DNA of 64,000 bases from Mimachlamys varia (GCA_947623455.1 OX392535.1:36542688-36606687), one strand, 5' to 3'. Numbered from the stretch's first letter, positions 24,870 through 36,009 are shown. Numbers and translations: made by a program. Notes: generated from the letters alone by a model not told the origin.

Positions 24870-25235
24870 TGTGTGGTTGTTTTTTACGTCCTATTGACAG
24901 CCAGGATAATTTAAGGACGCCCTCTCGGTGTATGCGATGTGTGTGTGTGTGCCTGTTGGTAGCGTGTGTATTTGGTAGGTGCGGTATGCTCGTGTAAGCC
25001 TTCTTGCGATAGACCGGATCTTTTGCCGATTTGAAGTGCTACCGCACTTAAGAATACTGCCGAAGGCCAACAACAGAACAACCCACCCGGTAACATTATA
25101 CTGAAAACTGTATTATATTGGTGTATCAGCTTTCTTGCAATATCATGATCTGATGCCGACTTTGTGGTGCTATTTCAGTGCAATACCCTGCCAAAGCCCC
25201 CACCCCCCTCCCCCCTGTAAAACGTATCCGCCCAA
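24870..25235 (+). repeat. dispersed repeat of unknown class (TTTTTACGTCC family), copy 1
   Basis: TGTTTTTTACGTCCTATTGA, GGTGTATGCGATGTGTGTG, CTTCTTGCGATAGACCGGAT and ACTGCCGAAGGCC. A diverged second part follows at 25110-25235. It matches the host sequence broken up at 28720-31230. Confidence 0.6.
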
Positions 25236-26065
25236 TTCACACCTAACTATAAACTACTGAACGTTAAGCTTGGATTAACACCTACAACTGTGAAGAGATT
25301 TGGTAAGTCCTGCCTTGCGATAAAACCGGGTGTATTCCTCGGCTGTGCCCGTGTCCCTTGTACAGAGCAATAAAGCTAATTCACATTTCTACAAGGGATT
25401 CCAACACAAGTCGCCTCTGATAATAATACAGTAAGTTACTGTTGGTGTAATCTTTTTTTTTTATTCATGTTTGTGAGACCATGGGACCATAAAAAACAGC
25501 TCGTTGCAGTTTTATTATTTTTATACTTCAACTATTTGCTCACGTCGTAGTATCAGTGCTTAATTTGTCTGCACCTACTTGACTGACTCCTAATCTATAC
25601 AGTTTTGTAAACAATTGATAAAATCAAAACCACAAACAACTTTAATCCGAACATGTTTTGTTCTAAGCATACAGAAGCGCACAGTCTGCAATGTAACTCT
25701 AGTTCAATGCGAAATTAGCATATGCCCACGGTGATATTTCTGGTATTAGAGACACAAAACGAACTGATTGTTCTAAATAATACCCCGCGGATTATGTACA
25801 ACACAACCAAGCCCTGATAGTGTGGGTCATAGGTACATAAACACAGCAGATAATAGAGGATAATTTAGAGAATACTTAACCGATAACAGTTCTAACAATA
25901 CCTGAATAGTGCTTTGTGTGTTTAATACAGATATTTTTCTTTTCCGTGTACCTGTCTTTTTTCTGGAACAGTCTTGTATGCTTACGAGCAAAACTCATTA
26001 TTAAAATTTCCTTGCAAGTATTAAAATTAAATGCAGTATTGATTGTAAATGTAAAATTGACAACT
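25236..26065. other. no feature recognised
   Basis: AT-rich intergenic DNA. Confidence 0.5.
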
Positions 26066-26525
26066 GATGGCCGGGGTTCGATCCCCGTTATCGTCATACG
26101 CATGGAACATTCAGAGAAAGTGTTTTTCTCCTGTCCACACAACTCCAACAACCCAGGTGGAGTATAAAATGGTCTTGGGTTGGTGATGCAGTTTCTGGGT
26201 GATGCAGTTTCTGTGCTGTAGCATTCAAATGAGGTGACACTCTAAAATATGCCATTGGAAACACGGCCACACTACCAACAGAACACAATTCATCTCCAGC
26301 ACACACACATACATACACATATGGAGATATTAGCCAGGTCGTATAGGACAATTAGTTAGCCCCGGATAAGGCAGCTCCTGCGAAGTTCGAAGAATTGTAT
26401 ATGATAGAACTTATGTGTTTATTGTATTGACTACATGAGAATTGTATATTTATGTATTGTAAAGCGCTTTAGAGTGGCTTATGTTAGCTAGATAGGGCGC
26501 TATATCAAATGTTGTTGTATATTAT
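26066..26525 (+). mobile_element. long tRNA-derived SINE, 5' truncated
   Basis: Starts within the tRNA head (B box GGGGTTCGATCCCC). The body is shared with 43036-43558. It ends in GTAAAGCGCTTTAGAGTGG and AGGGCGCTATATCAAATGT, a tail type shared with LINE partners. A GGTGATGCAGTTTCTG unit is duplicated at about 26182-26215. Confidence 0.75.
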
Positions 26526-26914
26526 GTGACGAGTCGATGAATATACACATATAAAGGTAAAAAAAAAACGTCACTGCATCCGACAGATGACCGGTCAAGA
26601 TAATATGAACAAATTCGATAAACACGCAATATGGAATCTGCAAATAGTCTTTGCAACGCTTGATACGTTCATGTATTAGCCAATAATATGCAAGTGTCTA
26701 TAAGCCCACTTGTCTCGATTTTAGAACACTGTATATAGTGCAGCCGGTACCATTGTCTATTTGTTTTCATTGATTGAAGAATAGAGTGTCTACTATTGCT
26801 AAATATTTAGATAGATAATGTTTATCACAGCTTCCTGTGTATGAGTTAGGGACATGGCGTTTGCTACATGTGACGCCATTTTTTTCTTATGCGTTCATGA
26901 TGTCGTCCCTTTTA

Positions 26915-27480
26915 TTATATCCCCAGAACGAAATAAGGGGGTATACTGGAATCACTTTGTTTTTCTCAACCTCAGCTAGCAAGCCGAATTTTACGAAACT
27001 TCATTTGGATAAACAGTATATCAATATACAGTTGTGCATCCGTATTTGAATTTCAGATTTCACCCCAATAGTGCTTTTTAATTTGCTGACACCTTGTTCG
27101 AAGTTCTCAACCTTAGCTAAAAGGCATTTTTTCGCTGAAACTTCACTTTAAGGATAATTTTGTTAAGCAGTTGGGAATTGGCATTTAAATTCCAGATGTT
27201 GACCCTTTTTAAGAGAATAACGGACGATTTTGCAAAAATTTGTCCGGAGATCTCAATCTTAACTAATAGGCCGATTTTGGTGACACTTTATTTGAATGAT
27301 CAGTATATTATGTTATTGTGCATCAACATCTTGATTTCAGATTTCAACCCCCTTTAAGTAAGTAACACATCTTTAAGAGGAAAAAATGTGTCAAAAGATC
27401 TCCATCTTCACCAATTGGCAGATTTTGATAAAACTTCACTTGAATAATACATGTATCTATATTATGACCCTGATGTAGTT
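26915..27480. repeat. diverged ~150-190-bp tandem repeat, 3-4 units
   Basis: Recurring order: CTCAACCTTAGCTAA, GCCGATTTT..GA.ACTTCA, GATTTCAACCCC. A fragment of similar sequence is at 32330-32400. Confidence 0.6.
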
Positions 27481-27690
27481 TTTCCAATAATTCTTGTCCG
27501 GGCGATAAACTTTGAACCGTTAAAGATATACTGATGCAACTTGTAATATGCTTACATCGCCTTAAGACAATGTGAAGTACAATGTCATTGCGTCATGATC
27601 GTTTTGATCTTCATTCCCAAGGTCAGAGGTAAAAAATGTCCGATTGTTTCAAACATAAAAGCCTTTCACTGTTTCTAAAAACACATGTAG
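27480..27690. repeat. AAACCGTTAAAGATA family, further copy
   Basis: GGGCGATAAACTTTGAACCG and TTAAAGATATACTGATG match the 21.2-kb repeat. Confidence 0.65.
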
Positions 27691-27751
27691 CTATACTTTA
27701 CCAAACCTTTCATCACAACTCAAGTTCATATTTCATAACATCTTTCCTTAA

Positions 27752-28135
27752 AGGCCCAATATACGTAACTCCAAGAATTTTTTCGTGATTCTGAAAAATT
27801 CTGACAAAAATTCCTGTTAATAACCATGCAAAAATAAGCCTAAAACGAGTTAAACCTGAGCGGTAACTAACAAGAAAATTTGACAGAAAAATCCAAAGAA
27901 CTGAAAATAATTCAGGTTTGGCCCGCTTCAACGACAAACCGAAGGTAGAAGACGGTTTAAAAGGGACGGGTGTTTACAAATACCGAGTTTCAACTACTGC
28001 CGTACCGGTAACCGCGTAAGAATTCATCTTGAATATTGCTGATATCAGCTAGTCTTAAGTAAATCTATAAATATAATAAGTTATTAGGCTTGATTTTCGC
28101 TTCAAGTTTTGCCGAAAGTTACGTATGTTGGGCCT
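27752..28135. mobile_element. TTAA-flanked MITE, AGGCCC family, copy 2
   Basis: Inverted orientation relative to the copy at 15006-15388; 384 bp; TTAA at 27748-27751 and 28136-28139. Confidence 0.85.
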
Positions 28136-28297
28136 TTAAGGTCATTGGATCAAAGGTCAGGGTCAGCTTTTATATTTCTTTACCGCTAAATATTTTGTAA
28201 TTTTGTTATGACATTATGAAGTGAAATTATCAAACGAGAAGTCCGTTTGTTCATCTCTACTAAACTTTGGGTCATATAGCATAATAGTTCTTCATGA

Positions 28298-28445
28298 TGT
28301 AACCCTGGTAAATACTAGCTGCAATATACCGCTCGGCTAGATAGATCTTCTCTTTAGCTCAATCGGCTGAGCGTAAGATTAGTAGCCAGCTGTTCCGGGT
28401 TTGACTCCTAGCGGAGACATTAAAAAAATAATGACCTCTGTTACA
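28298..28445 (+). repeat. 5' LTR of TRIM-like element 1
   Basis: 148 bp, TGTAAC...GTTACA. The tRNA-like segment is about 28348-28418, with D-stem GCTC/GAGC and a partly paired T arm; acceptor pairing is about 5 of 7. Confidence 0.75.
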
Positions 28446-28554
28446 TATGGCGCCCACGTAGGGACCCGGGAATCATACTTAGGGATACTTGCAAAGGAAT
28501 CCCTATGGCCCCCGGAAAAAAACTCGAGACGAGTTCTTTCCTGGAGGGGAAATA

Positions 28555-28702
28555 TGTAACCCTGGTAGATACTAGCTGCAATATCCGCTCGGCTAGAGAG
28601 ATCTTCTTTTTAGCTAAATCGGTTGAGAGTAAGACTAGTAACCAGAGGTTCCGGGTTATACTCCTAGCGGAGGCATTTAAATGAATAATGACCTCTGTTA
28701 CA
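28555..28702 (+). repeat. 3' LTR of TRIM-like element 1
   Basis: 148 bp, same termini as the left copy, with scattered substitutions (B box decayed to GGGTTATACTCC). Preceded by the purine tract at 28542-28553. Confidence 0.75.
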
Positions 28703-28822
28703 AGGACTTTTGTTTGGTTTGGTGTGATTGTTTTTACGTCCTTTTAACACCCTGGGTTATTTTAATAAGACCTCCCGGTGTATGTGATGTGGTGTAAGTG
28801 TAATAGGAGAGGACAAATGCAC

Positions 28823-28894
28823 GGCCAGACCGGGGTTCGAACCCTGGACCTTCCGAACTCTAGACAGACGCTCAACCAATTGAGCTATCTAGTC
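28823..28894 (-). other. tRNA-like cloverleaf inside the TRIM 2 LTR (copy A)
   Basis: On the minus strand this 72-nt segment gives a near-complete tRNA fold: acceptor about 6 of 7 pairs, D stem GCTC/GAGC, anticodon stem 4 of 5 with loop CTAGAGT, and T stem 4 of 5 around TTCGAAC. The B box GGGTTCGAACCCC is perfect. It is part of the LTR, so probably a Pol III promoter module, not a free tRNA gene. Confidence 0.65.
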
Positions 28895-29072
28895 GCCGAA
28901 GATCGACCAGGTCTATATCCACTACATCCCTCCCCCTTCAGCGAAGTCTTTGACCTTGAAGACATCATAATTTGCGACCCAAGTTCGGGTATCCCCTTGC
29001 TAAGTATGCACCCAATATTTGAACCAGATATGGTCACAGGCACCAAATGTAACAGGAGAGGAAAAAATGAAC

Positions 29073-29144
29073 GGCCAGACCGGGGTTCGAACCCGAGACC
29101 TTCCAAACTTTAGACTGACGGTCAGCCCATTGAGCTATATAGTT
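29073..29144 (-). other. tRNA-like segment inside the TRIM 2 LTR (copy B)
   Basis: Equivalent of the copy at 28823-28894 with a few substitutions. A box TAGCTCAATGGG and B box GGGTTCGAACCCC are intact. Confidence 0.6.
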
Positions 29145-29242
29145 GCCAACGATCGACCCGGTCTAGATCCGCTACATAAGTATTGAATTGTGATACGTTC
29201 GTGTAAACCTCCTTCAATAGTCCGGATCTTTTGCAGATTTAA

Positions 29243-30997
29243 AGGGGCATCCCGCGAAAGCCTAAATGCCTGTTCTTGAATATACATGGCGTCTGCACTA
29301 CTAATCATACTTTCCTGTTATTCCCATATTCAAAGTCCACTCAAAATGTCTATAATGACCACTTGCAAAATCGCATTCCTCGGGGAAGCCCAGATAAAAA
29401 AAGCGGGGATGACGCAGCGTGACAGGTGTGCCGCAATTTCCCTGATCGGTTTGACGGAAGGAGCCATACGGGAGGGGACGCGTAATGTATACGGCTGATG
29501 AAACAGAGACAAAGTCCGTGTATAAACTTATTGAATCACATTCACTTTAAAAATAGACATCAATTGCACACATACCGATATTCAAATGAAGAATAATTGT
29601 CGGCATATCGGCACCATATATCGACACCAGTAATTATCTATATTATATTTACCTGACCGAGGCCGGTACACATGGGTACGGAATACGGCCATGGTACAAA
29701 CCTTAATTTATGTAAAAGGTAATATTCACGAACCCAACTTGTCACATGATTTTATGAAATGTATGTAGCATGCATTGAAAAGTACGAAAATAAAATGACA
29801 TGAAATGTTTGCGATTTTTTTTCAACTCAATGTCTTGAGGATTTTTTTTTCAGACTATCTATATATATACAATGTACATTCATATTCATTTAAAATCTAT
29901 CCAACTTTCAGCGTCTTCACACGTTAACACGTATCACGGAATGCGAACATTTAAGTCTATACACTCATATAACGCACCATACTCTTAGCATTACTACGTG
30001 TATATCAGATTTGGAACTGTGGAAATACTTAATTATAACTACCCGTTATGAATATGTTATGATAATTCCACTTTCTTTTTACATTTTTTTGTCGTCTTGT
30101 AAAGGGACGGTGCCTTTTAAAAAAAACCTGCAGGAATGGAATATACATATAGGTATATGTTGTATAACTTTGTTTGTTTTTTTTTTTTTCTCCGCGTTAT
30201 GTATATATTTTCGTATCAAATTCAATACCGGGGTCGCAACCCAGTGATATTTGTACCTTCACTAACTTATAGATTAAGTATGAATATCACTTTTTTTACG
30301 CGTGAAAACATTTTGAAGCCGTATGTACCTCGGTCGCACGTCCCGTTTTACAACGTAATCAAACGACTTTTTCTGTTATGGTATATATTGTATTTGAAAA
30401 TGTCTTTCTATCCAGCAATATAGTTAGCTCATGCTGTTTTACTGGAACATAAGATTTTATAAAGGGAATATTATAAAACACACTTTTAAGTTTAATATTA
30501 CACACGCATTTTATGCAACACAAGACTGAAACAGTTTCCCCTTGGGTAGCCTCAAAACCAAATCAAAGCTTTATTTGTGCATGTTACCGTTACTCAGAAG
30601 AAATATGTAGCATACACACAATAGAGCAGGTAGTTTCTCCTTTGAATACTTCCCATCTCTCAATATGATTCCGTAACGCAGTCTTGCGTCATATTTTGAC
30701 CATTCGGCAACTTTTCGCTTAGTAGTTAGGCCTTATAGCGGTGTAACGGTAATACAATATAGAGTGTTTACAATGGAAACGGCGCTCGCTGCGCATGCGT
30801 TGGTAGGTGGAAATCCTTAAACAGAACGTCTGGCCAGACGTTTTGGATTTCCACTAGTTATTTTGAAATGATTTATTTTATGAATACATATCAGCAAAAT
30901 CCGATCGTCGTAGTCCATAAGAATACCCACTGGATATGTGTATGTAATATTTTGAAAAAAAAATACGAAAAAAAGCTTACTTTCGCGGGATGCCCCT
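29243..30997. mobile_element. TTAA-flanked non-autonomous DNA transposon, copy 2 (1755 bp)
   Basis: Same terminal repeats (AGGGGCATCCCGCGAAAG) as the element at 4953-6711, with TTAA at 29239-29242 and 30998-31001. It interrupts an older dispersed repeat whose two halves flank it. Near its right end it has an internal short inverted repeat around CGTCTGGCCAGACG that is degenerate in copy 1. Confidence 0.85.
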
Positions 30998-31490
30998 TTA
31001 ATGTGTTACCATACTGAGGTATACTACCGAATGCCCCCCCCCGCCCCCCCCCCCCCCAACCCCAGCAGAACACTCCGCAAGGTTACATTATACCCGCCTA
31101 GTCTTTCCACTCCAATACATGTATTGCTTAGCCTGAAGTAGAGAGTAGTAACTACCATTGTTAGAGACTTTGGTATGTTTGGGCTTGGGATAGAACGCTC
31201 AGCCAAAGTCCAAAAGTGAGGTAGTGTCAATGGAGATATTAGGGAGGAGAAAGTTGTTAAGAAAAAGATAAGAGGAAATATACTGAAGACGATTAGTAAG
31301 GATGATTGAATTCCTGGTCGACAATATTTTTCGAAGGAAAGCTTTTCCAGCAGACTGTTGGCATTCCAATGGAAACAAACTGTGCCCAACTCTAAGCTGA
31401 CTTGTTTTTGATTTCATACGAGGCTGAATTTGTGGAAGAGCTAATCAGGACAGGTAACACAAACCTTGCCAAATCTTTTAATTTCACTTT

Positions 31491-32200
31491 AATTTCAGAT
31501 ATATCGACGAAGTGTTGTCTATAAACAACAAGAAGTTTAGTAACCACGTCGATCGTATATACCCTTCTGAACTTGAAATAAAGGACCCAACAGACTCTTC
31601 AACATCAGCTACTTACCTCGATCTCTACTCAAACTAAGACCAACATGGACAGCTTACTACTAAGCTATACTATAAACGTGTTGATTTCAATTTCCCTATT
31701 GTGAACTTTCCATTTCTTGATAGTATCATCCCTGCTTTTCCAACCTATGGTGTTAACATGTTGCAATTGATTCGATATTCTAGGACTTGTTCTAGGTATC
31801 GTGATCTTCGTGATCGCTGTCGACTGCTGACAAATAAACTAACAACACAAGGATTCGGGAGATGCAGGTTGATGAAGACTATGGGCAAGTTTTATGATCG
31901 CCATCGTTGTCTCACTGACAGTTATAATGAAAACTTGATGTTTGCTTGGATATGACAAAGATTTACTTGACGGGTGTCGTCGATGAAGCAGAATAAGCTT
32001 ACTCTTCCGGAACACCTGGTCTTATTCTCTTTTACTTTCCGAGAGTCTCCATGTAAATGTTTTGTTCCTATTTTGCCTCTAGTTAAATCGATTTTGTGTT
32101 CAAATTATGGTTTTGTTGACGCTTTGGTATTCTTTACTGTTTTCCCCAAATTTAGTTTTGAGTTTCTCAGTTTTGAGGACTGATGTTACGTTACAGTCCA
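31491..32200 (+). pseudogene. Penelope-like retroelement: reverse transcriptase 3' part and tail (best copy)
   Basis: This is a relic of a reverse transcriptase, the enzyme that copies element RNA into DNA. Frame one (31491 to about 31640) begins RYIDEVLSIN at the YxDD catalytic motif and continues with KKFSNHVDRIYPSELEI and TYLDLY. It then stops, and homology resumes in another frame with DFNFPIVNFPFLDS, LIRYSRTCSRYRDLRD and GFGRCRLMKTMGKFYDRH. So there is at least one frameshift, and the second catalytic Asp is Glu. The downstream tail (AGAATAAGCTTACTCTTCCG to GACGCTTTGGTATTC) recurs through the window and elsewhere leads into hammerhead repeats. Assignment to Penelope-like elements is an inference from that linkage. 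No GIY-YIG domain was seen. Confidence 0.7.
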
Positions 32201-33274
32201 ACTTGTCTATGTATGCATTTTAACAGGTGGCAGCGAAGATAATCATATGAGACTAAACGATTTTGCAATGTTTTCAACAATATTCTGTCTCGGCCATTTA
32301 ATGCATAAAAGGAGAGACATGCGTTATTGTTCACAAAAACTATTCTGTAGTTTCAGATTTCAATCCTTTTTAAGGGAGTTACGCCTCTGTGCAAAAAAAC
32401 TTGTTTGTTCTGTAATAAAAATGCTGATATAATATTACAAATGTATGTTATAAAAACTTGTTTATTGCAAGTTATGTTAAGCGAGTGTATTAGTTAACCG
32501 GGTCAGTAGCTAACATTTCTAGTTTTCTATTTTACCTGCTAAAATTGTTATACTATAAGGTACTGTAGTCGTTTGTTGATATATATGTTGACTTTCTGAT
32601 ATATATATTTCTTGTTTAACTAGAATCAATTCCATTGATGCTCTTGAATACATTGCGACCTTTTGAACTGGAACATCTGTTTCGAGACAGATCGGGTAAA
32701 CACTTATATGTTTATACCCTGGATAATTCAACTGCCATAGCATAAAACTGATTGACATGTCGCATCCATGGATATTTAGATATCCAGTTACAGTGATAAA
32801 CATTTCAATAGGCTCACATTACAAATTATCATAAACGATAAGGTTATTTAAACGAGATAGCGATATATTTAAACCATAAAGAGTTTTTAAACGGGGGAAA
32901 AATTCAGTATCATTTTGCCAAAACCAGACGGTATTGTGAAAGATGATAACGATTTTCTTAAACCACTAGGAACCACTAAAAATAGACAACTTTTTACAAG
33001 TTCAAGGTGGTCTGACGTATATGATACTTTAAAATCAGTATGGACCATGTGCGTGGTGTCCTTTCAGACATTTGTGTCGTACAGGTGAGAGCTGGGATTA
33101 TCTTATCGTGAAGTTGATCACATTGGCATCTCAAACCGGATAACTATTTGGGACAACTGAACGTAACTGAAGAAGGTATTTAAAATATCCTTGATTGTCT
33201 TCTAATTGATAATATTCAAAGCGTCCATTTACTCTCTTTGAGATATATTTAAATGTTTTATAATGAATAAGTAA
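32201..33274. other. no gene recognised
   Basis: Contains only a fragment similar to the 26.9-kb tandem repeat at about 32330-32400. Confidence 0.45.
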
Positions 33275-33425
33275 CGTTTAAACACAAATAACGAATAACG
33301 GCAATAATTTGACTCGTGCCTTGACCGGGCCTTGAACTCACGAGCTACGGCACTAAATGGCATAGCCATATATACCTGCTGGTGCAGCGACGGCATCAAC
33401 TCGACATCAATTAAAAATGCTGTTA
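33275..33425 (-). repeat. tRNA-like dispersed repeat, copy 1
   Basis: Shares an ordered series of short matches (CCTTGAAC.CACGA, GCxxCTGxTGCxGCxxC, TCGACxTCA) with 51445-51600. On the minus strand CGTGAGTTCAAGGCCCGG resembles a degenerate B box. Function not recognised. Confidence 0.4.
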
Positions 33426-33469
33426 TTGTTTGAAGCTTAGCAAGTCATTAAAACAGGGCGGTGCGGATC

Positions 33470-33812
33470 GACGGTTTTTTCGGGGTTTTTTTCTGGGAAC
33501 AGATTCGTCTCACTCTCGGTCATCTTCCATTCGCACTAAGTCATCTTGGTTCGACCGGCAAACTTCCCCCACCCATTTCTAGGTAGGACAATTTTAGGCA
33601 AAAGGGGTCGTCTTCAAAATTATAGCGTCCCTATGTAGTTTGATAGGCTAGACGACTCCTACACCCACCCTCTCAACCCATTCCCCTTGCCTTTTCCCTA
33701 CATACTTCATCCCTTCTACTCTCTTTCCTATCTTTTCTCGTCCACCGAATGTCGTAAGGCCATGTAAGGACGTCAAACTCTCAGAATAAATAGAATAAAT
33801 AAATTAATTAAA
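33470..33812 (+). mobile_element. probable non-LTR retrotransposon 3' end
   Basis: A pyrimidine-rich stretch leads to GTCGTAAGGCCATGTAAGGA and CGTCAAACTCTCAGAATAAA followed by (AATAAATAG)-type tail units. This looks like a LINE 3' UTR with a short-repeat tail. No coding remnant was recognised. Confidence 0.45.
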
Positions 33813-34899
33813 CCAGTTAAAGAAATAACAGAAAGTGTCCAGTGATTTTACATCATCAATCTTTTTGGTAATCTTAGTGTAAGTGGGATAAGCAAAACAC
33901 TTCCTTAACATGTCACTAACGTAGATTGTTCATATAACAGTCAAAAAGTGGCATAACACTCAAGCATTATTTGTCAAGCTTATGCCACACTAGTTATGAA
34001 TTCATTTCAAGGTATTTACTGGAATATACAGAAAACGTAACCTATTGTAGAATCCAGGTGTTACATATGTACTGCGTACTTCAAATGGAAATTTTAAACA
34101 GGTAAATTTAATTAATACTTAAAAATTGAATGTTAAAAAAAACCTTCAATATGATTAACCCTTTTTTTCTATTAATGATTATATAATAATCTTCGTGATA
34201 ATAATTTTTAATCATGTAGACTCTAATGTAAAATGTATTTTGATGATGGGATTCAAAGATTTCTAAATAATAAAATAGATATATCGACTTACAAATCATA
34301 ATTATATAAATATGACAAGAATTCTCTAATTTAAAAGATTTTTCCCAAACTCTAAAAGTCAGTTCATAAGTATATTTTGAAGCATTGTTTTATGAGCTCC
34401 AATTTTCTTATCAAGAAATGTAAACCGTCGTTGTATATGCAATTATAGGGAAAATGTGTGTCTTTGAAAAGGAATTTTACATTTGATTATTTATCGTATC
34501 ATTTAAGCCGCTAACGCGCATCATAGAATATGTTCGTTTCAAACTGCTGTCATACTACCGTATACCGTATATAGAGAGAAAATATTAACAATAAATCGAG
34601 GTCTGAAAAAAAATGAAAAGGATAGGAAAAGGATCACCCCAAATTCGACCAACAAATAAAAATAGGCATAAATTGAAACTGGGGAATATCTTCATTGAAA
34701 ACGTTAACTTATTTGTTTTCTTAGGTATTTCTAACTACAAATAACTTTCGGCTACTTAGCGGCTGAAGGTAAATATTTGTTTGATAATAATATACAATTT
34801 CAGGATTCAGCTTATTTATCTTTAGTTTTTTTAACATAAAGTTGATTCATATCTTGATGTGTCTTGATGGACGCTTCTGCACTTCACTGGTGCTATTAA
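33813..34899. other. no feature recognised
   Basis: Very AT-rich; chance frames only. Confidence 0.5.
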
Positions 34900-35940
34900 A
34901 GGCCCAATAAACGTAACTTCAGGAACTTTTTCGTGATTCTGAAAACTTATATAAAAACTCAGTTGATAACCATCAAAAATAAGCCTAAAACCAAGTAACC
35001 CTGAGTGGTAACTAACAAGAAACTCTTGACAGAAAAAAAAATGAAAATAATTTCATCATATTTTATTGTGAAAACATTCGGATTGAACAGCAGGCTATGC
35101 CTATATAAGTTCTCTCCTTATAGGTTGACATGAAAAATACAGGACATTGATGAAGCAATTAATTTGAAAATATTGATGCAATTATTATATAATACATGTA
35201 CATGTAACATAGTTTTTTGCATTTGCTAAGTATGTTTAACAAATATGAGTAGGGAAATGATCCCCTGAGTGTTTAAACATAATTAATACTATTCAAAATA
35301 GAAAATAATAAAGTGAAGCGATTCATTTGAAATATATAATATATATAGCCAGTGTTCTTTGTTTCCATCCTTCATCCAATTAAGTTTCAGATAAAAAGTC
35401 ACTAACGGCATCTAACATTTACATATCATCCACTCAAGAAAAATTCAGATTCAACCATAGAACACTAGTGTTAAGAATTGGCACATTTATTCAACGTAGG
35501 TTTTAGTGTGAAAGTACCAAATGGTATAATGGAGATAACTTTATGCATTTTTTTTTATAAAAAATTAATTTGTTCTATGTAATGTTTCATTACAAGTAAT
35601 TTTTTAGCTAAGTAATTAAAGACAAGGAATGCCACAGTAAAACATTAAACAGCTAGACTAGAGGAAATGCTACAATCCCCAAATCATTTCAAGCCATAAC
35701 TGCCCCTCGTTCATACCACGTACATTGTTGTTGTTGTACACAAGAAAAAAATGTGTCATTCATGATCAACAATGGTTACATTCATTGGTTAGAGCATATA
35801 GGTTAATAATAAAAGAAAAAAAATATAATAAAAAGAAGTATCATAAAAATAAAAATAATTCAGGCGTGGCCCACTTTAACAACAATCCGAAGTTAGAAAA
35901 CCGTTCAAAATAGACGCGTGTTTACACATACCGATTTTAT
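34900..35940. mobile_element. AGGCCC-family MITE, interrupted and truncated
   Basis: The left part (34900 to about 35050, preceded by TTAA) and the middle part (about 35855-35940) are homologous to successive segments of the copies at 15006 and 27752. About 800 bp of unrelated AT-rich DNA separates them. The right terminus is missing. Confidence 0.65.
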
Positions 35941-36009
35941 TGCGGAACTCTTTCCCAACAGAAATCATTGCGTTGTTGCATCAACCAATCAAAAGCGTTA
36001 ATGTGACCC

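Larger units (their letters stand above)
28298..28702 (+). mobile_element. TRIM-like miniature LTR element 1 with tRNA-like LTRs
   Basis: Two direct repeats of 148 bp (28298-28445 and 28555-28702) each begin TGTAACCCTGG and end GACCTCTGTTACA. The 109-bp interior starts 2 bp after the left repeat with TGGCGCCCACGTAGGGAC (28448-28465), a primer-binding-site-like sequence similar to Lys-type PBSs. It ends in the polypurine stretch GGAGGGGAAA just before the right repeat. No coding capacity. Each repeat carries a tRNA-like segment; the left one has A box TAGCTCAATCGG and B-box-like GGGTTTGACTCC. No clear target-site duplication (ATGA before, AGGA after). Confidence 0.8.
28799..29176 (-). mobile_element. 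TRIM-like miniature LTR element 2 with tRNA-like LTRs
   Basis: Direct repeats 28799-28926 (128 bp) and 29048-29176 (129 bp). On the minus strand they begin TGTAG and end TTACA. The minus-strand interior (121 bp) opens with TGGTGCCTGTGACCAT (PBS-like, 29045 downwards) and closes with the purine tract GAAGGGGGAGGGA before the LTR at 28926. The element is flanked by TAAG at 28795-28798 and 29177-29180, a 4-bp target duplication. It has no real ORF; the apparent short frames run across the tRNA-like parts. It sits inside an older dispersed repeat. Confidence 0.85.
28708..31230 (+). repeat. TTTTTACGTCC-family repeat, copy 2, split by two later insertions
   Basis: Pieces at 28708-28798, 29181-29238 and 31002 to about 31230 together follow the order of the intact copy at 24870. 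The interruptions are TRIM-like element 2 and the 1755-bp TTAA element. It includes C-rich runs at 31034-31060. Confidence 0.65.

Noticed and set aside
28778..29113. 111-codon + strand frame and the overlapping minus frame at 28885-29106
   Set aside because: They lie across the TRIM 2 LTRs and interior, and the 'protein' is translated tRNA-like repeat sequence (TGVRTLDLP-type), not a gene.
31024..31389. 121-codon minus-strand frame with hydrophobic and glycine-rich segments
   Set aside because: It overlaps the dispersed repeat and a C-run, so the Gly-rich end is translated poly-C complement. No family match.
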